Shown here: positions 11,701 through 20,695 of the stretch, one piece after another
Position numbering within the stretch: position 1 is the first letter of the stretch
Layout: every line of letters begins with the position of its first letter
Assembly: GCA_021790335.1 (NCBI GenBank)
Contig: JAJYEE010000002.1
Span: 68,164-132,163 of the forward strand
Origin: Pseudomonadota bacterium
GTDB taxonomy: Bacteria; Pseudomonadota; Gammaproteobacteria; Acidiferrobacterales; UBA6901
Direction of reading: 5' to 3'
DNA: 64,000 nucleotides
Notes under the pieces: model-generated
What the model saw: only the letters and a program-made list of their open reading frames with translations
Told to the model about the DNA's origin: nothing
Databases searched by the model: none
Program-made: the position numbers and the translations under genes

Positions 11701-12053
11701 ATGAATACCAGTCCCCTGAGCGACTCAGGCCGGAACGGTTGGCAGCGGTCGTGCTGGTGACCCTGGTCATCGCTGGCGGCACGCATGTCGCAGCAAGCTA
11801 CCATGCCGATCGACTGCGCTATGCGCCGCGGACCGAGTCGGTGTCGATTCACCGCTGGCAATCCGACCCGGGTAGCCGACAACACCCGTACATGCATACA
11901 GCATGCGGTTGCCCTCGTGGCTGGCCGGGCCGGCATACCTTGCCCGCGGGCTGGATCAATCGCCGGCTTTCGGTTCCGAATGTGTCGATTCCGAGGCGGT
12001 CTGGGGTTCAGCCTGGACCGCATTGGCGCCCGGCGCCGGCATCACCGGTGTGA
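8703..12053 (+). CDS. CtpE-like P-type ATPase fused in frame to a C-terminal PAP2 phosphatase domain
   Basis: [39 protein letters not shown] (P-type ATPase), then [41 protein letters not shown] (PAP2 motifs) in the same 1116-codon ORF; GTG start. Confidence 0.85.
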   Translation: MTTEKTMPAEFSGLSDADVRARVERGDINRIKAPASRTTLEIVRTNVFTRFNALLGTLSVVILMTGPWQDSLFGGIVIVNALIGIVQELRAKWTLDRLSVVSQPKARAVRAGSSIDIPTEEIVLDDLLELAAGDQVVVDGLLLSAAGLEIDESLLTGESEAVSKKAGEEVLSGSFVVAGSGRCRAIRVGASSYGQRLAGEARSFSLAHSELRAGIDRILRYITWAIVPTAALLFTSQFVIQGAVAGALLFSAAGVVAMVPEGLVLLTSLALAVGAMRLAGQRTLVQDLAAIETLARVDVVCLDKTGTLTERDPRVERIEMLFGEHPDATHALAALAVAEPTPNPTLLAIGRAYPEEQPRAVSDFVPFSSSRKWSGASIDRLGTWVLGAPEALLAGVPGSGALRQRAEEHAHFGYRVLLLARSDRSLASEQLLSGLAPAAFVLLTEQIRVDAADTLRYFEAQGVAIKVISGDHPVTVSHIATQLGIAHGNDPVDARTLPQGADAFSGLAETRSVFGRLSPEQKRSLIASLQENGHMVAMVGDGVNDVLALKRADVGVAMGAGARAASAVSHVVLLDNRFASLPASIAEGRRVVGNVERLAALFLTKTVYAMILALVVGVADVTFPFLPRHLTLVGALTIGIPAFFLSLEQNTQRARPGFVERVLRFAVLSGLFVAGATFAVYVLLHAGLGADRTAATVVLFAVATWVLVSVARPLNSARMLVVAGTVAAFVTVLSVPVLRAFFALDLLSPAAWLVVSAVTIVAIGALHWSSAFSARPLSQARKSRPLRIREMVGWLLGAESPKWPLALAAVLIIGGTWLFFGVLEDVISHDRLVDADVFIYHLVQSLRIPAIDRVMIAATELGDAQVLIPVILVTLAWFLIRRLWLTAGYWLATIGIAEVLANVMKLALHRPRPGSFYNGIEQFSFPSGHTAMGTVVYGFLAYLLCRQARAGLRRLVMVTAATLIGLIAVSRIYLGAHWLTDVLGGLSFGVVWVAAFAVAYEYQSPERLRPERLAAVVLVTLVIAGGTHVAASYHADRLRYAPRTESVSIHRWQSDPGSRQHPYMHTACGCPRGWPGRHTLPAGWINRRLSVPNVSIPRRSGVQPGPHWRPAPASPV

Positions 12054-14268
12054 CCACAGGCGGCAAGCCCCGATCCTCGCTTGCCGGTGCTGCTGCCGGC
12101 GGGGTGCTGGTGCCCTCCACCTTGGGGTGGACATAGGACTGTCCGGCGCCCGAGCCGGCTTCGCTGTCCGCGGGGACCAGCGTGTGTGTGCGTTCAGCCG
12201 CCGCCGGCGTATGCTCCGAAGTCGGAAATTCCGCAGGTGCCGCTTGATTCTCGGCCTCGCCGTGACGCGATGGGGATCTGCGCCGTCCGCGCCGTCCGCG
12301 CCGTCCGCGACTGCCTTCGGGCCGCTCTTTCTGTGCGGCACCGGCGCGAGACGGCTCACGACCCGGTGCTGGTGCCGGGACTGGCCGGCTTTCCGCAGTC
12401 CGGGACTCGGTCGGGCGCTGCTGGCCGGGATGGGCCGGACGGGGAGGGCGCTTCTCGCGGTGTTCGGGGCGTCGCCCCTGTGCCGGGCGTGCGGTCGAAC
12501 GCGGCGTCGTTGCCTCGCGTGTGCGCTCCGGAGCTTTGGAAGCCTGGGCCGGTACCGTCGGCTCGGTGGTTCCGAACAACCGGCGAGCGATCCGCTTCAA
12601 CATCCCTTCCCTAGGTACTGGGGTTGCAACGGGAACCTGAGCCGGGGTCGGCGCGGCCGCGTGTGTGATCTGGCCGACGGCAGGCTTCTCAGCCACCGGG
12701 CTGGGGACGGGGCGGGCATGACGCGGTTCCTCTTCCTCGTCCTCCTTGAGTTCGACTTCGTAGCTGGGCGTATCGCTTTCGGCCTCGTACTCCTCGCCGC
12801 GCAGCCTGCGCACATGGTAGTGCGGGGTCTCGATCTCCGGGTCCGGAATGATCACCACGGGGGTCCCGAGACGGGTTTCTATGGTGTTGATCTCGTGGCG
12901 CTTCTCATTAAGCAGGTAGGTTGCGGTTTCAACCGGAAGGTGGACATGCAGCGCCGCAGTGTTCTCCTTCATCGCCTCTTCCTGGATGTAGCGCAGCACG
13001 TGCAACGCCGAGGACTGGACACCGCGCACATGTCCGGTACCGTCGCAGCGCGGGCAGATCAGCGAGCTTGATTCTCCCAGCGAAGGGCGCAGCCGCTGGC
13101 GCGACATCTCGAGCAGCCCGAAACGCGAAATGCGGCCAACCTGCACTCGCGCCCGATCGGCTTTCAGGGCCTCGATCAGCTGGTTCTCCACGGCGCGCTG
13201 GTTGCGTGCCGGAGTCATGTCGATAAAGTCGATCACGATCAGGCCGCCCAGATCGCGCAGCCGTAACTGCCGGGCAATTTCCTCGGCGGCCTCGAGATTC
13301 GTATTGAGTGCGGTCTCCTCAATGTCCGCGCCCTTCGTGGCGCGCGCCGAGTTCACATCGATGGTCACAAGGGCTTCGGTATGATCGAACACGACCGCGC
13401 CGCCGGATTCCAGACGGACTTCACGCGAAAATGCAGACTCGATCTGATGCTCGATCTGGAAGCGAGAAAACAGCGGTGTCTCGTCCTGGTACAGCTTCAG
13501 TCTGCCCAGGTTCTGCGGCATCACCTGCTGCATGAACTTGAGCGCGCGTTCGTGAATCTCGGGATTGTCGATCAGGATCTCGCCGATGTCCTGGCGCAGG
13601 TAATCACGGATCGCGCGGATCACGAGATTGCTTTCCTGATAGATTAGGAACGGAGCGGTACGCTCCTCGGCCGCAGCGCTGATCGCATCCCAGAGATGAA
13701 TCAGGTAATCGAGGTCCCACTGGAGCTCTTCGGCGCTCTTTCCGATGCCCGCAGTCCTGATGATGACGGCGTAATCCTCGGGGATCTTAAGCTGCGCCAT
13801 GGCCTCCCGCATCTCGGCGCGCTCCTCCCCCTCGATGCGGCGCGAGATGCCTCCGCCCTTGGGATTGTTCGGCATGAGGACCAGATAGCGTCCGGCCAGA
13901 CTGATGAACGTGGTGAGGGCCGCACCCTTGCTGCCGCGTTCCTCTTTTTCCACCTGGACGACCAGTTCCTGGCCTTCCTTGATCACATCCTTGATGCGCA
14001 CCTGCGCCATCGGGGTCTTGTTGTCGTAATCCCGGAAATATATGCGGGATATTTCCTTGAGTGGCAGGAACCCCTGACGTTCGGATCCATAATCCACAAA
14101 GGCAGCCTCGAGGCTGGGCTCGACGCGCGTCACCTTCCCTTTGTAGATATTGCCCTTCTTCTGCTGATAGGTGGAGGATTCGATATCGAGGTCGAGGAGT
14201 TTCTGGCCGTCGACGATGGCTACGCGCAACTCTTCAGGGTGAGTTGCGTTAAACAGCATTCTTTTCAT
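11956..14268 (-). CDS. rne: Ribonuclease E
   Basis: [31 protein letters not shown]..., [12 protein letters not shown] Zn-link, Arg/Pro-rich C-terminal tail. Confidence 0.97.
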   Translation of the reverse strand: MKRMLFNATHPEELRVAIVDGQKLLDLDIESSTYQQKKGNIYKGKVTRVEPSLEAAFVDYGSERQGFLPLKEISRIYFRDYDNKTPMAQVRIKDVIKEGQELVVQVEKEERGSKGAALTTFISLAGRYLVLMPNNPKGGGISRRIEGEERAEMREAMAQLKIPEDYAVIIRTAGIGKSAEELQWDLDYLIHLWDAISAAAEERTAPFLIYQESNLVIRAIRDYLRQDIGEILIDNPEIHERALKFMQQVMPQNLGRLKLYQDETPLFSRFQIEHQIESAFSREVRLESGGAVVFDHTEALVTIDVNSARATKGADIEETALNTNLEAAEEIARQLRLRDLGGLIVIDFIDMTPARNQRAVENQLIEALKADRARVQVGRISRFGLLEMSRQRLRPSLGESSSLICPRCDGTGHVRGVQSSALHVLRYIQEEAMKENTAALHVHLPVETATYLLNEKRHEINTIETRLGTPVVIIPDPEIETPHYHVRRLRGEEYEAESDTPSYEVELKEDEEEEPRHARPVPSPVAEKPAVGQITHAAAPTPAQVPVATPVPREGMLKRIARRLFGTTEPTVPAQASKAPERTREATTPRSTARPAQGRRPEHREKRPPRPAHPGQQRPTESRTAESRPVPAPAPGREPSRAGAAQKERPEGSRGRRGRRGRRRSPSRHGEAENQAAPAEFPTSEHTPAAAERTHTLVPADSEAGSGAGQSYVHPKVEGTSTPPAAAPASEDRGLPPVVTPVMPAPGANAVQAEPQTASESTHSEPKAGD

Positions 14269-14678
14269 TTATCCAAAATTTCCCGACGCCCGGTCCAATG
14301 TACCGCACGCGCGGACGGCCACCTGGAGCCTCATGAAATAAACTCAAAGGCACACACCCCGCCGGCGATGAATATCATCCACCCGGCGTGGGCACGGTGG
14401 TTACCGCCCGGGCTGCTACGTCCCGTGGCGTCTTATTCGTTGCACCACTTCGGTCGGGTGAGCGGTGCGGAACCCATAGACGGCCCCACGGGCTACAAGC
14501 CTGCCGAATGCGTTTTCGGCGAGACGAGACCCCGGTTGTGGCCGATACCAGGCTTGCGCCCGGTACAAAAACCGGCAAAAAAGAAAACACCGCACCTACT
14601 GTTCGTCCCGGACGAACGGGTGGCGCGGGTGCCTCAATATAACAGCGCATCGCTATCCCTGCAAATCTGTTATCATTT
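14269..14678. promoter_or_regulatory. Divergent rne / rluC intergenic region, candidate long rne 5' leader
   Basis: 410 bp non-coding gap between divergent starts, with hairpin CCGGTacaaaaACCGG and inverted repeat ATAACAG(14639-14645)/CTGTTAT(14667-14673). Confidence 0.45.
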
Positions 14679-15686
14679 TTGTCTATGTCAGCAGCCAAGA
14701 AGGCAACGCGGTCGAATCCCGCCTCGCGCGTCAGACAAGTGCAGGTGGACGAAGAGCACACCGGACAGCGTCTGGATAACTTCCTGATTTCCCAGCTGAA
14801 AGGGGTTCCGAGAACCCATATCTATCGGCTGCTCAGACGCGGGGAGGTGCGCATCAATAAAGGGCGCAGCCGCGCCGATTACCGTATTCGCTCCGGTGAC
14901 ATCGTGCGTATTCCGCCCGTGCGAACCGCCCAAGGCCAAGCGCAGTTGCAGGCGTCGACCCAGGACGGTGTCCAGTATGCTTGGCTCGAGCAGCGAATCC
15001 TGTACGAGGACGAGGCGCTTTTGGCTGTGGATAAGCCGTCCGGTCTGGCGGTGCATGGTGGAAGCGGAGTGAGCCTCGGTCTGATCGAGATGCTGCGCCG
15101 GCTGCGTCCGCAGGCACGCTCGCTGGAACTGGCGCACCGGCTCGACCGTGACACCTCCGGCTGCCTTCTGATCGCCAAGAAGCGGAGCGTGCTGCTGCGG
15201 CTGCATGCGATGTTGCGCGAAGGGAAGGTCGACAAGCGCTATCAGGCCTTGTTGGCCGGAACATGGAGCGGTGGAACACGCACAGTTACCGCGCCATTGC
15301 GCAAACATGAGCTTAGTTCCGGGGAAAGGCGGGTCAACGTCGATGAAAGCGGCAAGGAGTCGGCGAGCCGTTTCCGAGTGCTGCGGCGTTATGCCGGCGG
15401 GGAACAGGGCGATTTTACCGCCACGCTGGTGGAGATCGAACTGCTTACCGGGCGAACCCATCAGGCGCGGGTGCATGCGGCCCACACCGGGCATCCGATC
15501 GCCGGCGACGAAAAGTACGGGGACAAGGTTTTCAATGCAAAGGCGCGCGCCCTCGGTCTGCGGCGTCTGTTTCTGCATGCCGCCCGCCTGCGATTCGACC
15601 ACCCTGCACAGGAACGCACGCTGGAACTCGAGGCGCCTCTGCCCGAGGAGCTGGCCGACCTGCTGCGGCGGCTGGATCGGCGATAG
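14679..15686 (+). CDS. rluC: 23S rRNA pseudouridine synthase RluC
   Basis: S4 domain (GQRLDNFLISQLKGVPRTHIYRLLRRGEVRINKGR) plus catalytic HRLDRDTSGCLL. Confidence 0.95.
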   Translation: MSMSAAKKATRSNPASRVRQVQVDEEHTGQRLDNFLISQLKGVPRTHIYRLLRRGEVRINKGRSRADYRIRSGDIVRIPPVRTAQGQAQLQASTQDGVQYAWLEQRILYEDEALLAVDKPSGLAVHGGSGVSLGLIEMLRRLRPQARSLELAHRLDRDTSGCLLIAKKRSVLLRLHAMLREGKVDKRYQALLAGTWSGGTRTVTAPLRKHELSSGERRVNVDESGKESASRFRVLRRYAGGEQGDFTATLVEIELLTGRTHQARVHAAHTGHPIAGDEKYGDKVFNAKARALGLRRLFLHAARLRFDHPAQERTLELEAPLPEELADLLRRLDRR

Positions 15687-15696
15687 GCGCGAACCC

Positions 15697-16347
15697 ATGA
15701 ACGCGCGTTATGACCTGATCGTATTCGACTGGGACGGTACGCTGATGGATTCCGAGCGCAAGATCGTGCGCTGCATGTCGGCTGCCGCCGCCGATCTGGG
15801 CCTTGCCGATCCCGGTGCCGATGCGATCCGCCAGATCATAGGTCTGGGCCTCGACGAGGCCATGGGAGAACTTTTCCCGCAGGCGCCGGCCGCGCTGCGG
15901 CAGCGTCTTACGCTGCGTTACCGTGAGCACTTCCTCAGTCTTGACCAGACGGACATGCCGCTGTTCCCGGGCGTGCAGGAGGGGCTGCCGCGCCTGGCGC
16001 AAGAGGGTTTCCTGCTGGCGGTGGCGACCGGCAAGGCGCGGCGGGGGCTTGACCGGGTCCTGGACGAAACCGGTACCCGCCGCTATTTTTCCGCCACCCG
16101 CTGTGCCGACGAGTCATTCTCCAAGCCTCATCCGGGAATGCTCGAAGACATCCTCGGACAGACCGGAGTCCCGCGCGACCGTGCACTGATGGTCGGTGAC
16201 ACGACCTACGACATGCTGATGGCGCGCAATGCGGGAATTGCGGCGCTTGCCGTGAGCTACGGTGCGCACGACCGCGCGCAGCTGCTTGAATGCGCGCCGC
16301 TCGGCTGCGTGGATTCGTTCGCCGAAATATGCCGCTGGGTTTCGTGA
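15697..16347 (+). CDS. HAD hydrolase, phosphoglycolate phosphatase-like
   Basis: FDWDGTLMDS, KPHPGML, MVGDTTYDM. Confidence 0.9.
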   Translation: MNARYDLIVFDWDGTLMDSERKIVRCMSAAAADLGLADPGADAIRQIIGLGLDEAMGELFPQAPAALRQRLTLRYREHFLSLDQTDMPLFPGVQEGLPRLAQEGFLLAVATGKARRGLDRVLDETGTRRYFSATRCADESFSKPHPGMLEDILGQTGVPRDRALMVGDTTYDMLMARNAGIAALAVSYGAHDRAQLLECAPLGCVDSFAEICRWVS

Positions 16348-16799
16348 AGCCGGAGCGCACCCCCGCAGGTGCATCGGCGACGGATGGCGCGCGCTGTGTG
16401 CGTCCCGGGGATCATATATGCGATATGCACGAGCTGGAGGACGGCGGCCGCGGTGTCCGCTTCATGCTGACCGCAGCCGATGGGCTGCGAACGGCGTTCG
16501 TCGTCCGCCATGCGGGCCAGGTGTATGGCTATCTGAACGAGTGCGCCCAGCGCGCACTCGAGCTCGACTGGGTGGAGGGCGAGTTTTTCGACGCGCATCG
16601 GGAGTTCCTGATTTGCGCCGTCCACGGCGCGCGCTATGATCCGGTGAGTGGGGCCTGCATCGATGGAGCGTGTGCTGGCCGAGGGTTGGCAGGACTGCCT
16701 CTGGAAATCTCCGGCGACGAGGTGCGGCTCGCGCGCGAGCTGTCCGTTCCCTGCCGACCGGCTGACCGAAACCCTGACACAGCGAGTACGCAAGAATGA
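16329..16799 (+). CDS. Rieske-fold protein with altered first ligand motif
   Basis: YLNECAQRALELDW...FLICAVHGARYDP...ACIDGAC; overlaps neighbours; second motif CxxH intact, first is CAQ. Confidence 0.8.
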   Translation: MPLGFVKPERTPAGASATDGARCVRPGDHICDMHELEDGGRGVRFMLTAADGLRTAFVVRHAGQVYGYLNECAQRALELDWVEGEFFDAHREFLICAVHGARYDPVSGACIDGACAGRGLAGLPLEISGDEVRLARELSVPCRPADRNPDTASTQE

Positions 16800-17773
16800 C
16801 GGAAAACAGCACGGAACCGGGCAGCGACGAAAAGGGCCGCAGCGGGCAGTGGGAGCGCAGCCTCCTGGAACGGCTGGCATTCGCGGCGTTGACCGAACAG
16901 CGCAGAGCGCGCCGCTGGGGAATCTTTTTCAAGCTGCTGCTCGTTGTGATCGTGCTCGGCATCATTATCCTGTCCGAGACGGGCAACTGGGGAAAGTCCG
17001 CGCTGGTCGGCAGGTACACCGCGCTGGTCCATCTTGATGGCGTGATTTCGGCCGACAGCCAGGCCAGCGCCGACAACGTCATCTCCGGCCTGCGCGCGGC
17101 GTTCGCCAGCAAGCAGACCGCGGGAGTCATCGTGAGCGCGGACAGTCCGGGCGGCAGCCCGGTACAGTCTGCCGAGATCTACAATGCGATAAGGCGGCTG
17201 CGCCGCAAATACCCGAAGATACCGCTGTACGCAGTGATCGGCGACGAGTGTGCGTCGGGCTGTTACTACGCGGTTGCCGACGCCAAGAAGATCTATGCGA
17301 ATCAGGCCAGCATTGTCGGGTCGATCGGCGTGCTGATAGACGGGTTCGGATTCGTCGATGCAATGCACAAGCTGGGAATCAAGCGGCGACTGCTTACCGC
17401 TGGCCGCTACAAGGGCATACTGGACCCGTTTTCGCCGCTTGCACCGAAGGAACGGAGCTATGCGCTGGGCATGCTGAGCGAGATCCACCGCCAGTTCATC
17501 GACGCCGTGAAGCGCGGACGCGGCAGCGCTCTCAAGAAAAACAAGAACCTGTTCAGCGGATTGTTCTGGACCGGCGAAGACGCCCGCAAGCTCGGCCTGG
17601 TCGATGGTTTCGGCAGCACTCGCTACGTGGCGCGCAAGATCATCGGCGCCCGGCACATCGTCGATTTCACGGTGCAGCAGAACTTCTTCGATCGCGTGGC
17701 CGGTCGCATCGGCACAAGCATCGCACAGCGCTTCGAAGCCGACCTGTTCCAGCCGGTGCCGCGACTGCGCTGA
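16796..17773 (+). CDS. sppA: Signal peptide peptidase SppA (S49)
   Basis: N-terminal TM, SPGGSPVQSAEIYNAI, DECASGCYYAVADAKKIYANQASIVGSIGVL, AGRYKGILDPFSPL. Confidence 0.93.
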   Translation: MTENSTEPGSDEKGRSGQWERSLLERLAFAALTEQRRARRWGIFFKLLLVVIVLGIIILSETGNWGKSALVGRYTALVHLDGVISADSQASADNVISGLRAAFASKQTAGVIVSADSPGGSPVQSAEIYNAIRRLRRKYPKIPLYAVIGDECASGCYYAVADAKKIYANQASIVGSIGVLIDGFGFVDAMHKLGIKRRLLTAGRYKGILDPFSPLAPKERSYALGMLSEIHRQFIDAVKRGRGSALKKNKNLFSGLFWTGEDARKLGLVDGFGSTRYVARKIIGARHIVDFTVQQNFFDRVAGRIGTSIAQRFEADLFQPVPRLR

Positions 17774-17793
17774 GCGCCGGTGCGCGCGGCGCT

Positions 17794-18162
17794 TTACGCG
17801 TAGCGCATGCGCGTTCCGTGCAGCAGGGACAGCGTAATCTCCTCGGCCGAAAGCTCCTGCGGAAAAAGAGTGCCGGAAATCTTGGCGCCATTGATGCTGG
17901 CGCCCTCGAGGCGGGCGCGCGAGAAATCGACGCCGCGCAGATCGGTCTGGCGGAAATAGCAGCCGCTGAAGTCGATTCCCTCGGCGAGGAGTCCGCGCAG
18001 GTCAAGGCCGCGAAAATCGCAATCCGCCAGATCGGGCGTGTCCCCGTGCTGGCGGCGTTCGTTGAAATCCTTGACCCGAGCTTCGCGCAGCAGCCGGTAG
18101 AGAGGGTCCGGGTTGTTGTGTATCGGTTTCAGGGTCATGGCCGTACCTCCGGGAACGGGCAA
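17794..18162 (-). CDS. Pentapeptide-repeat-like small protein
   Basis: DLADCDFRGLDLRGLLAEGIDFSGCYFRQTDLRGVDFSRARLEGASINGAKISG. Confidence 0.75.
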   Translation of the reverse strand: MPVPGGTAMTLKPIHNNPDPLYRLLREARVKDFNERRQHGDTPDLADCDFRGLDLRGLLAEGIDFSGCYFRQTDLRGVDFSRARLEGASINGAKISGTLFPQELSAEEITLSLLHGTRMRYA

Positions 18163-18228
18163 TCCCCACTGGATCTGCCTTTATCCCAGAATAATTATAG
18201 CGGCCCACCGCGGCTGCGGAAGCCCGCA

Positions 18229-18825
18229 TCAGAGAATGCGGATCGCCTCGTTCTCGAGCATTCTGCGCAGGGCGATGAGCGGCAGGCCGATGAGCGCCGT
18301 AGGATCGTCGCCTTCGAAGCGCTCCAGCAGCGCGATGCCTAGCCCTTCCGATCGCAGGCTGCCGGCGCAGTTGTAGGGTTTGTCCTTGCGCAGGTAGCAT
18401 TCGATGTCCTGGTCGCTCAGGCGCCGGAAAACCGTAGCAAACGGAACGACCTCGCTCTGCGTACGGCCGCTCGCCGCGTCGATCACAGCGAGTCCGGTAT
18501 GGAGCACGACCCGGCGCCCGGATGCCTCGCGCAGTTGCTGGACTGCGGCTTCGTGGTCTGCGGGCTTGCCCACGATGCGCCCGTTCTGGACCGCTACCTG
18601 GTCGGAGCCGATGACCAGTGCCGTCGGATGCAGGCGGGCGATGGCATTCGCCTTGGCGACAGCAAGGCGCTCGACCAGTGCTTGCGGCAACTCGTGTGCG
18701 AGCGGCTGTTCGTCGACTTCCGGGGCGATGGCGCGGAACGGAAGCTGCAGACGCTGCAGCAGCTCGCGCCGGAATACCGAAGAGGAGGCAAGAATCAGTT
18801 CGCGCTGCGGCACGGAAGCGGGCAC
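18229..18825 (-). CDS. Maf family nucleotide pyrophosphatase (YceF type)
   Basis: LILASSSVFRRELLQRL, VIGSDQVAVQNGRIVGKP. Confidence 0.93.
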   Translation of the reverse strand: MPASVPQRELILASSSVFRRELLQRLQLPFRAIAPEVDEQPLAHELPQALVERLAVAKANAIARLHPTALVIGSDQVAVQNGRIVGKPADHEAAVQQLREASGRRVVLHTGLAVIDAASGRTQSEVVPFATVFRRLSDQDIECYLRKDKPYNCAGSLRSEGLGIALLERFEGDDPTALIGLPLIALRRMLENEAIRIL

Positions 18826-18850
18826 CGGTGGCGCACGGGAAATAGGCGCA

Positions 18851-20674
18851 TCAGCCGATCTCTAGCAGTACTTCGTCGGGATTGACGCTGTCGCCTTTGG
18901 AGGCGTAGACCGTCTTGACCGTGCCGGCGACGGGGGCCGGCACTTCGTTTTCCATCTTCATCGCTTCGATGACGAGTACCGGATCTCCCGCTTCGACGTG
19001 CCCACCCGGCTGCACCAGCACCGCTACGACGGTCCCCGGCATCGAGCTGGTGACGTGTCCTTCCTTGCTGGCTTTGGGCCGGTGCGAGACCTTGGAAGGC
19101 CGGGTGGCAACGCCGCCTTCGGCAGCGATCCCTTCCGCCAGCGTTTCCACGAGTATCTCTTCCGGCATGCCATCGACGGTGACGTAGAATGGCCGGCGGT
19201 GTTCGCTGCGGTGTCCGGCACCGGTGATCTTCAGATGATAGGTCTCCCCGTGCACGGTAACATTGAATTCGGTAGGCGCGGCCGTTGCCGGTCCGGGCAC
19301 GACCGGTGCGGTTTGGACCTGCTCGGGTGCGAGCAATGACCCAGCGCGCGCTTCAAGAAACGCGCGCCCGACTTCCGGAAACATGGCATAGGTGAGTACG
19401 TCCTCCTCGCTGCTTGCGATGGCTCCGGCAGCCGCGGTGAGTCGCGCCATCTCCGGTTTCAGCGTATCGGCGGGGCGGCAGCTGATGACTTCCTCGTCAC
19501 CGATCGCCATTCTGCGGACGGCTTCGTTCACCGGACCCGGTGCCCGCCCGTAGCGGCCCTGGAGATACAGCTTCACCTCGCTGGTGATGCTCTTGTATCT
19601 GCGGGCGGTCAGCACGTTGAGCACGGCCTGTGTGCCGATGATCTGGGAGGTCGGAGTCACGAGCGGCGGGTAGCCGAGGTCCTCGCGTACCCGCGGAATC
19701 TCGGCCAGCACCTCGGGCATGCGTTGCAGCGCACCCTGTTCGCGGAGCTGGTGCGCCAGGTTGGAAATCATCCCGCCCGGAACCTGGTTGACCTGCACCC
19801 GAGTGTCGACGCCGCTGTGCTCGCTTTCGAATTGACGGTACTTCTTGCGTACTTCATGAAAATAGCTGCCGATATCCTGCAGCAGTTCGAGATCAAGCCC
19901 GGTGTCGTATGGAGTGTCGCGGAAGGCGACGACCATGGATTCGGTCGGCGAATGGCTCGTGCCCCAGGACATCGAACTAATCGCGGTGTCCACATGTCTT
20001 GCACCGTTCTCGACCGCCTTGTACATGCTTATGTTGGCGATACCCGCAGTCGTGTGGGAGTGAAAGTGGAGGGGAATCTTCACCCTGGTGGACATCGCCG
20101 CGAACAGCTCGCTCGCGCGCACCGGGGTGAGCAGCCCTGCCATGTCTTTGATGCACAGGCTGTGGCAGCCCATCTTCTCGATCTCGACCGCCTGCTTGAC
20201 GAAATGCTCGATCGTGTGGACCGGGCTTGTGGTGTAGCAGATCGCGCCCTGCGCGTGCTTGCCGGCGGCGATCACCGTGGCCACCGAGACCTGGATGTTG
20301 CGCAGGTCGTTCATGGCATCGAATATGCGGAAGACTTCGACGCCGTTGAGTGCCGCCTTGCGTATGAAAGCGGCGACCACGTCATCCGAGTAATGGCGAT
20401 AGCCGAGAAGGTTCTGGCCGCGCAGCAGCATCTGGATCGGGGTGTTGGGCAGCGCCGTCCTGAGGTGTCGCAGGCGCTCCCATGGGTCCTCCTTCAGGAA
20501 TCGGATACAGGCGTCGAAAGTGGCGCCGCCCCAGGCTTCTATCGACCAGAAGCCTGCGCGGTCGAGCTTGTCGCAGACCGGCAGCATGTCCTCGGTGCGC
20601 ATGCGTGTGGCGATCAGCGACTGGTGCGCGTCGCGCAGTGCGAGTTCGGTAACGAACACCTTCTTCGACTTCAT
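18851..20674 (-). CDS. oadA: Pyruvate carboxylase subunit B / oxaloacetate decarboxylase alpha subunit
   Basis: VTELALRDAHQSLIATRMRTEDM carboxyltransferase domain, C-terminal biotin site VIEAMKMENEVPAP. Confidence 0.9.
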   Translation of the reverse strand: MKSKKVFVTELALRDAHQSLIATRMRTEDMLPVCDKLDRAGFWSIEAWGGATFDACIRFLKEDPWERLRHLRTALPNTPIQMLLRGQNLLGYRHYSDDVVAAFIRKAALNGVEVFRIFDAMNDLRNIQVSVATVIAAGKHAQGAICYTTSPVHTIEHFVKQAVEIEKMGCHSLCIKDMAGLLTPVRASELFAAMSTRVKIPLHFHSHTTAGIANISMYKAVENGARHVDTAISSMSWGTSHSPTESMVVAFRDTPYDTGLDLELLQDIGSYFHEVRKKYRQFESEHSGVDTRVQVNQVPGGMISNLAHQLREQGALQRMPEVLAEIPRVREDLGYPPLVTPTSQIIGTQAVLNVLTARRYKSITSEVKLYLQGRYGRAPGPVNEAVRRMAIGDEEVISCRPADTLKPEMARLTAAAGAIASSEEDVLTYAMFPEVGRAFLEARAGSLLAPEQVQTAPVVPGPATAAPTEFNVTVHGETYHLKITGAGHRSEHRRPFYVTVDGMPEEILVETLAEGIAAEGGVATRPSKVSHRPKASKEGHVTSSMPGTVVAVLVQPGGHVEAGDPVLVIEAMKMENEVPAPVAGTVKTVYASKGDSVNPDEVLLEIG

Positions 20675-20695
20675 TGCGGCGGGATCCCTGACTGG

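Noticed and set aside
12278-12313. Short tandem repeat as possible CRISPR
   Set aside because: 9-bp contiguous coding repeats with no spacers; no cas genes in the window.
11785-13071. 428-aa plus-strand ORF
   Set aside because: Antisense to the RNase E C-terminal half; composition artefact.
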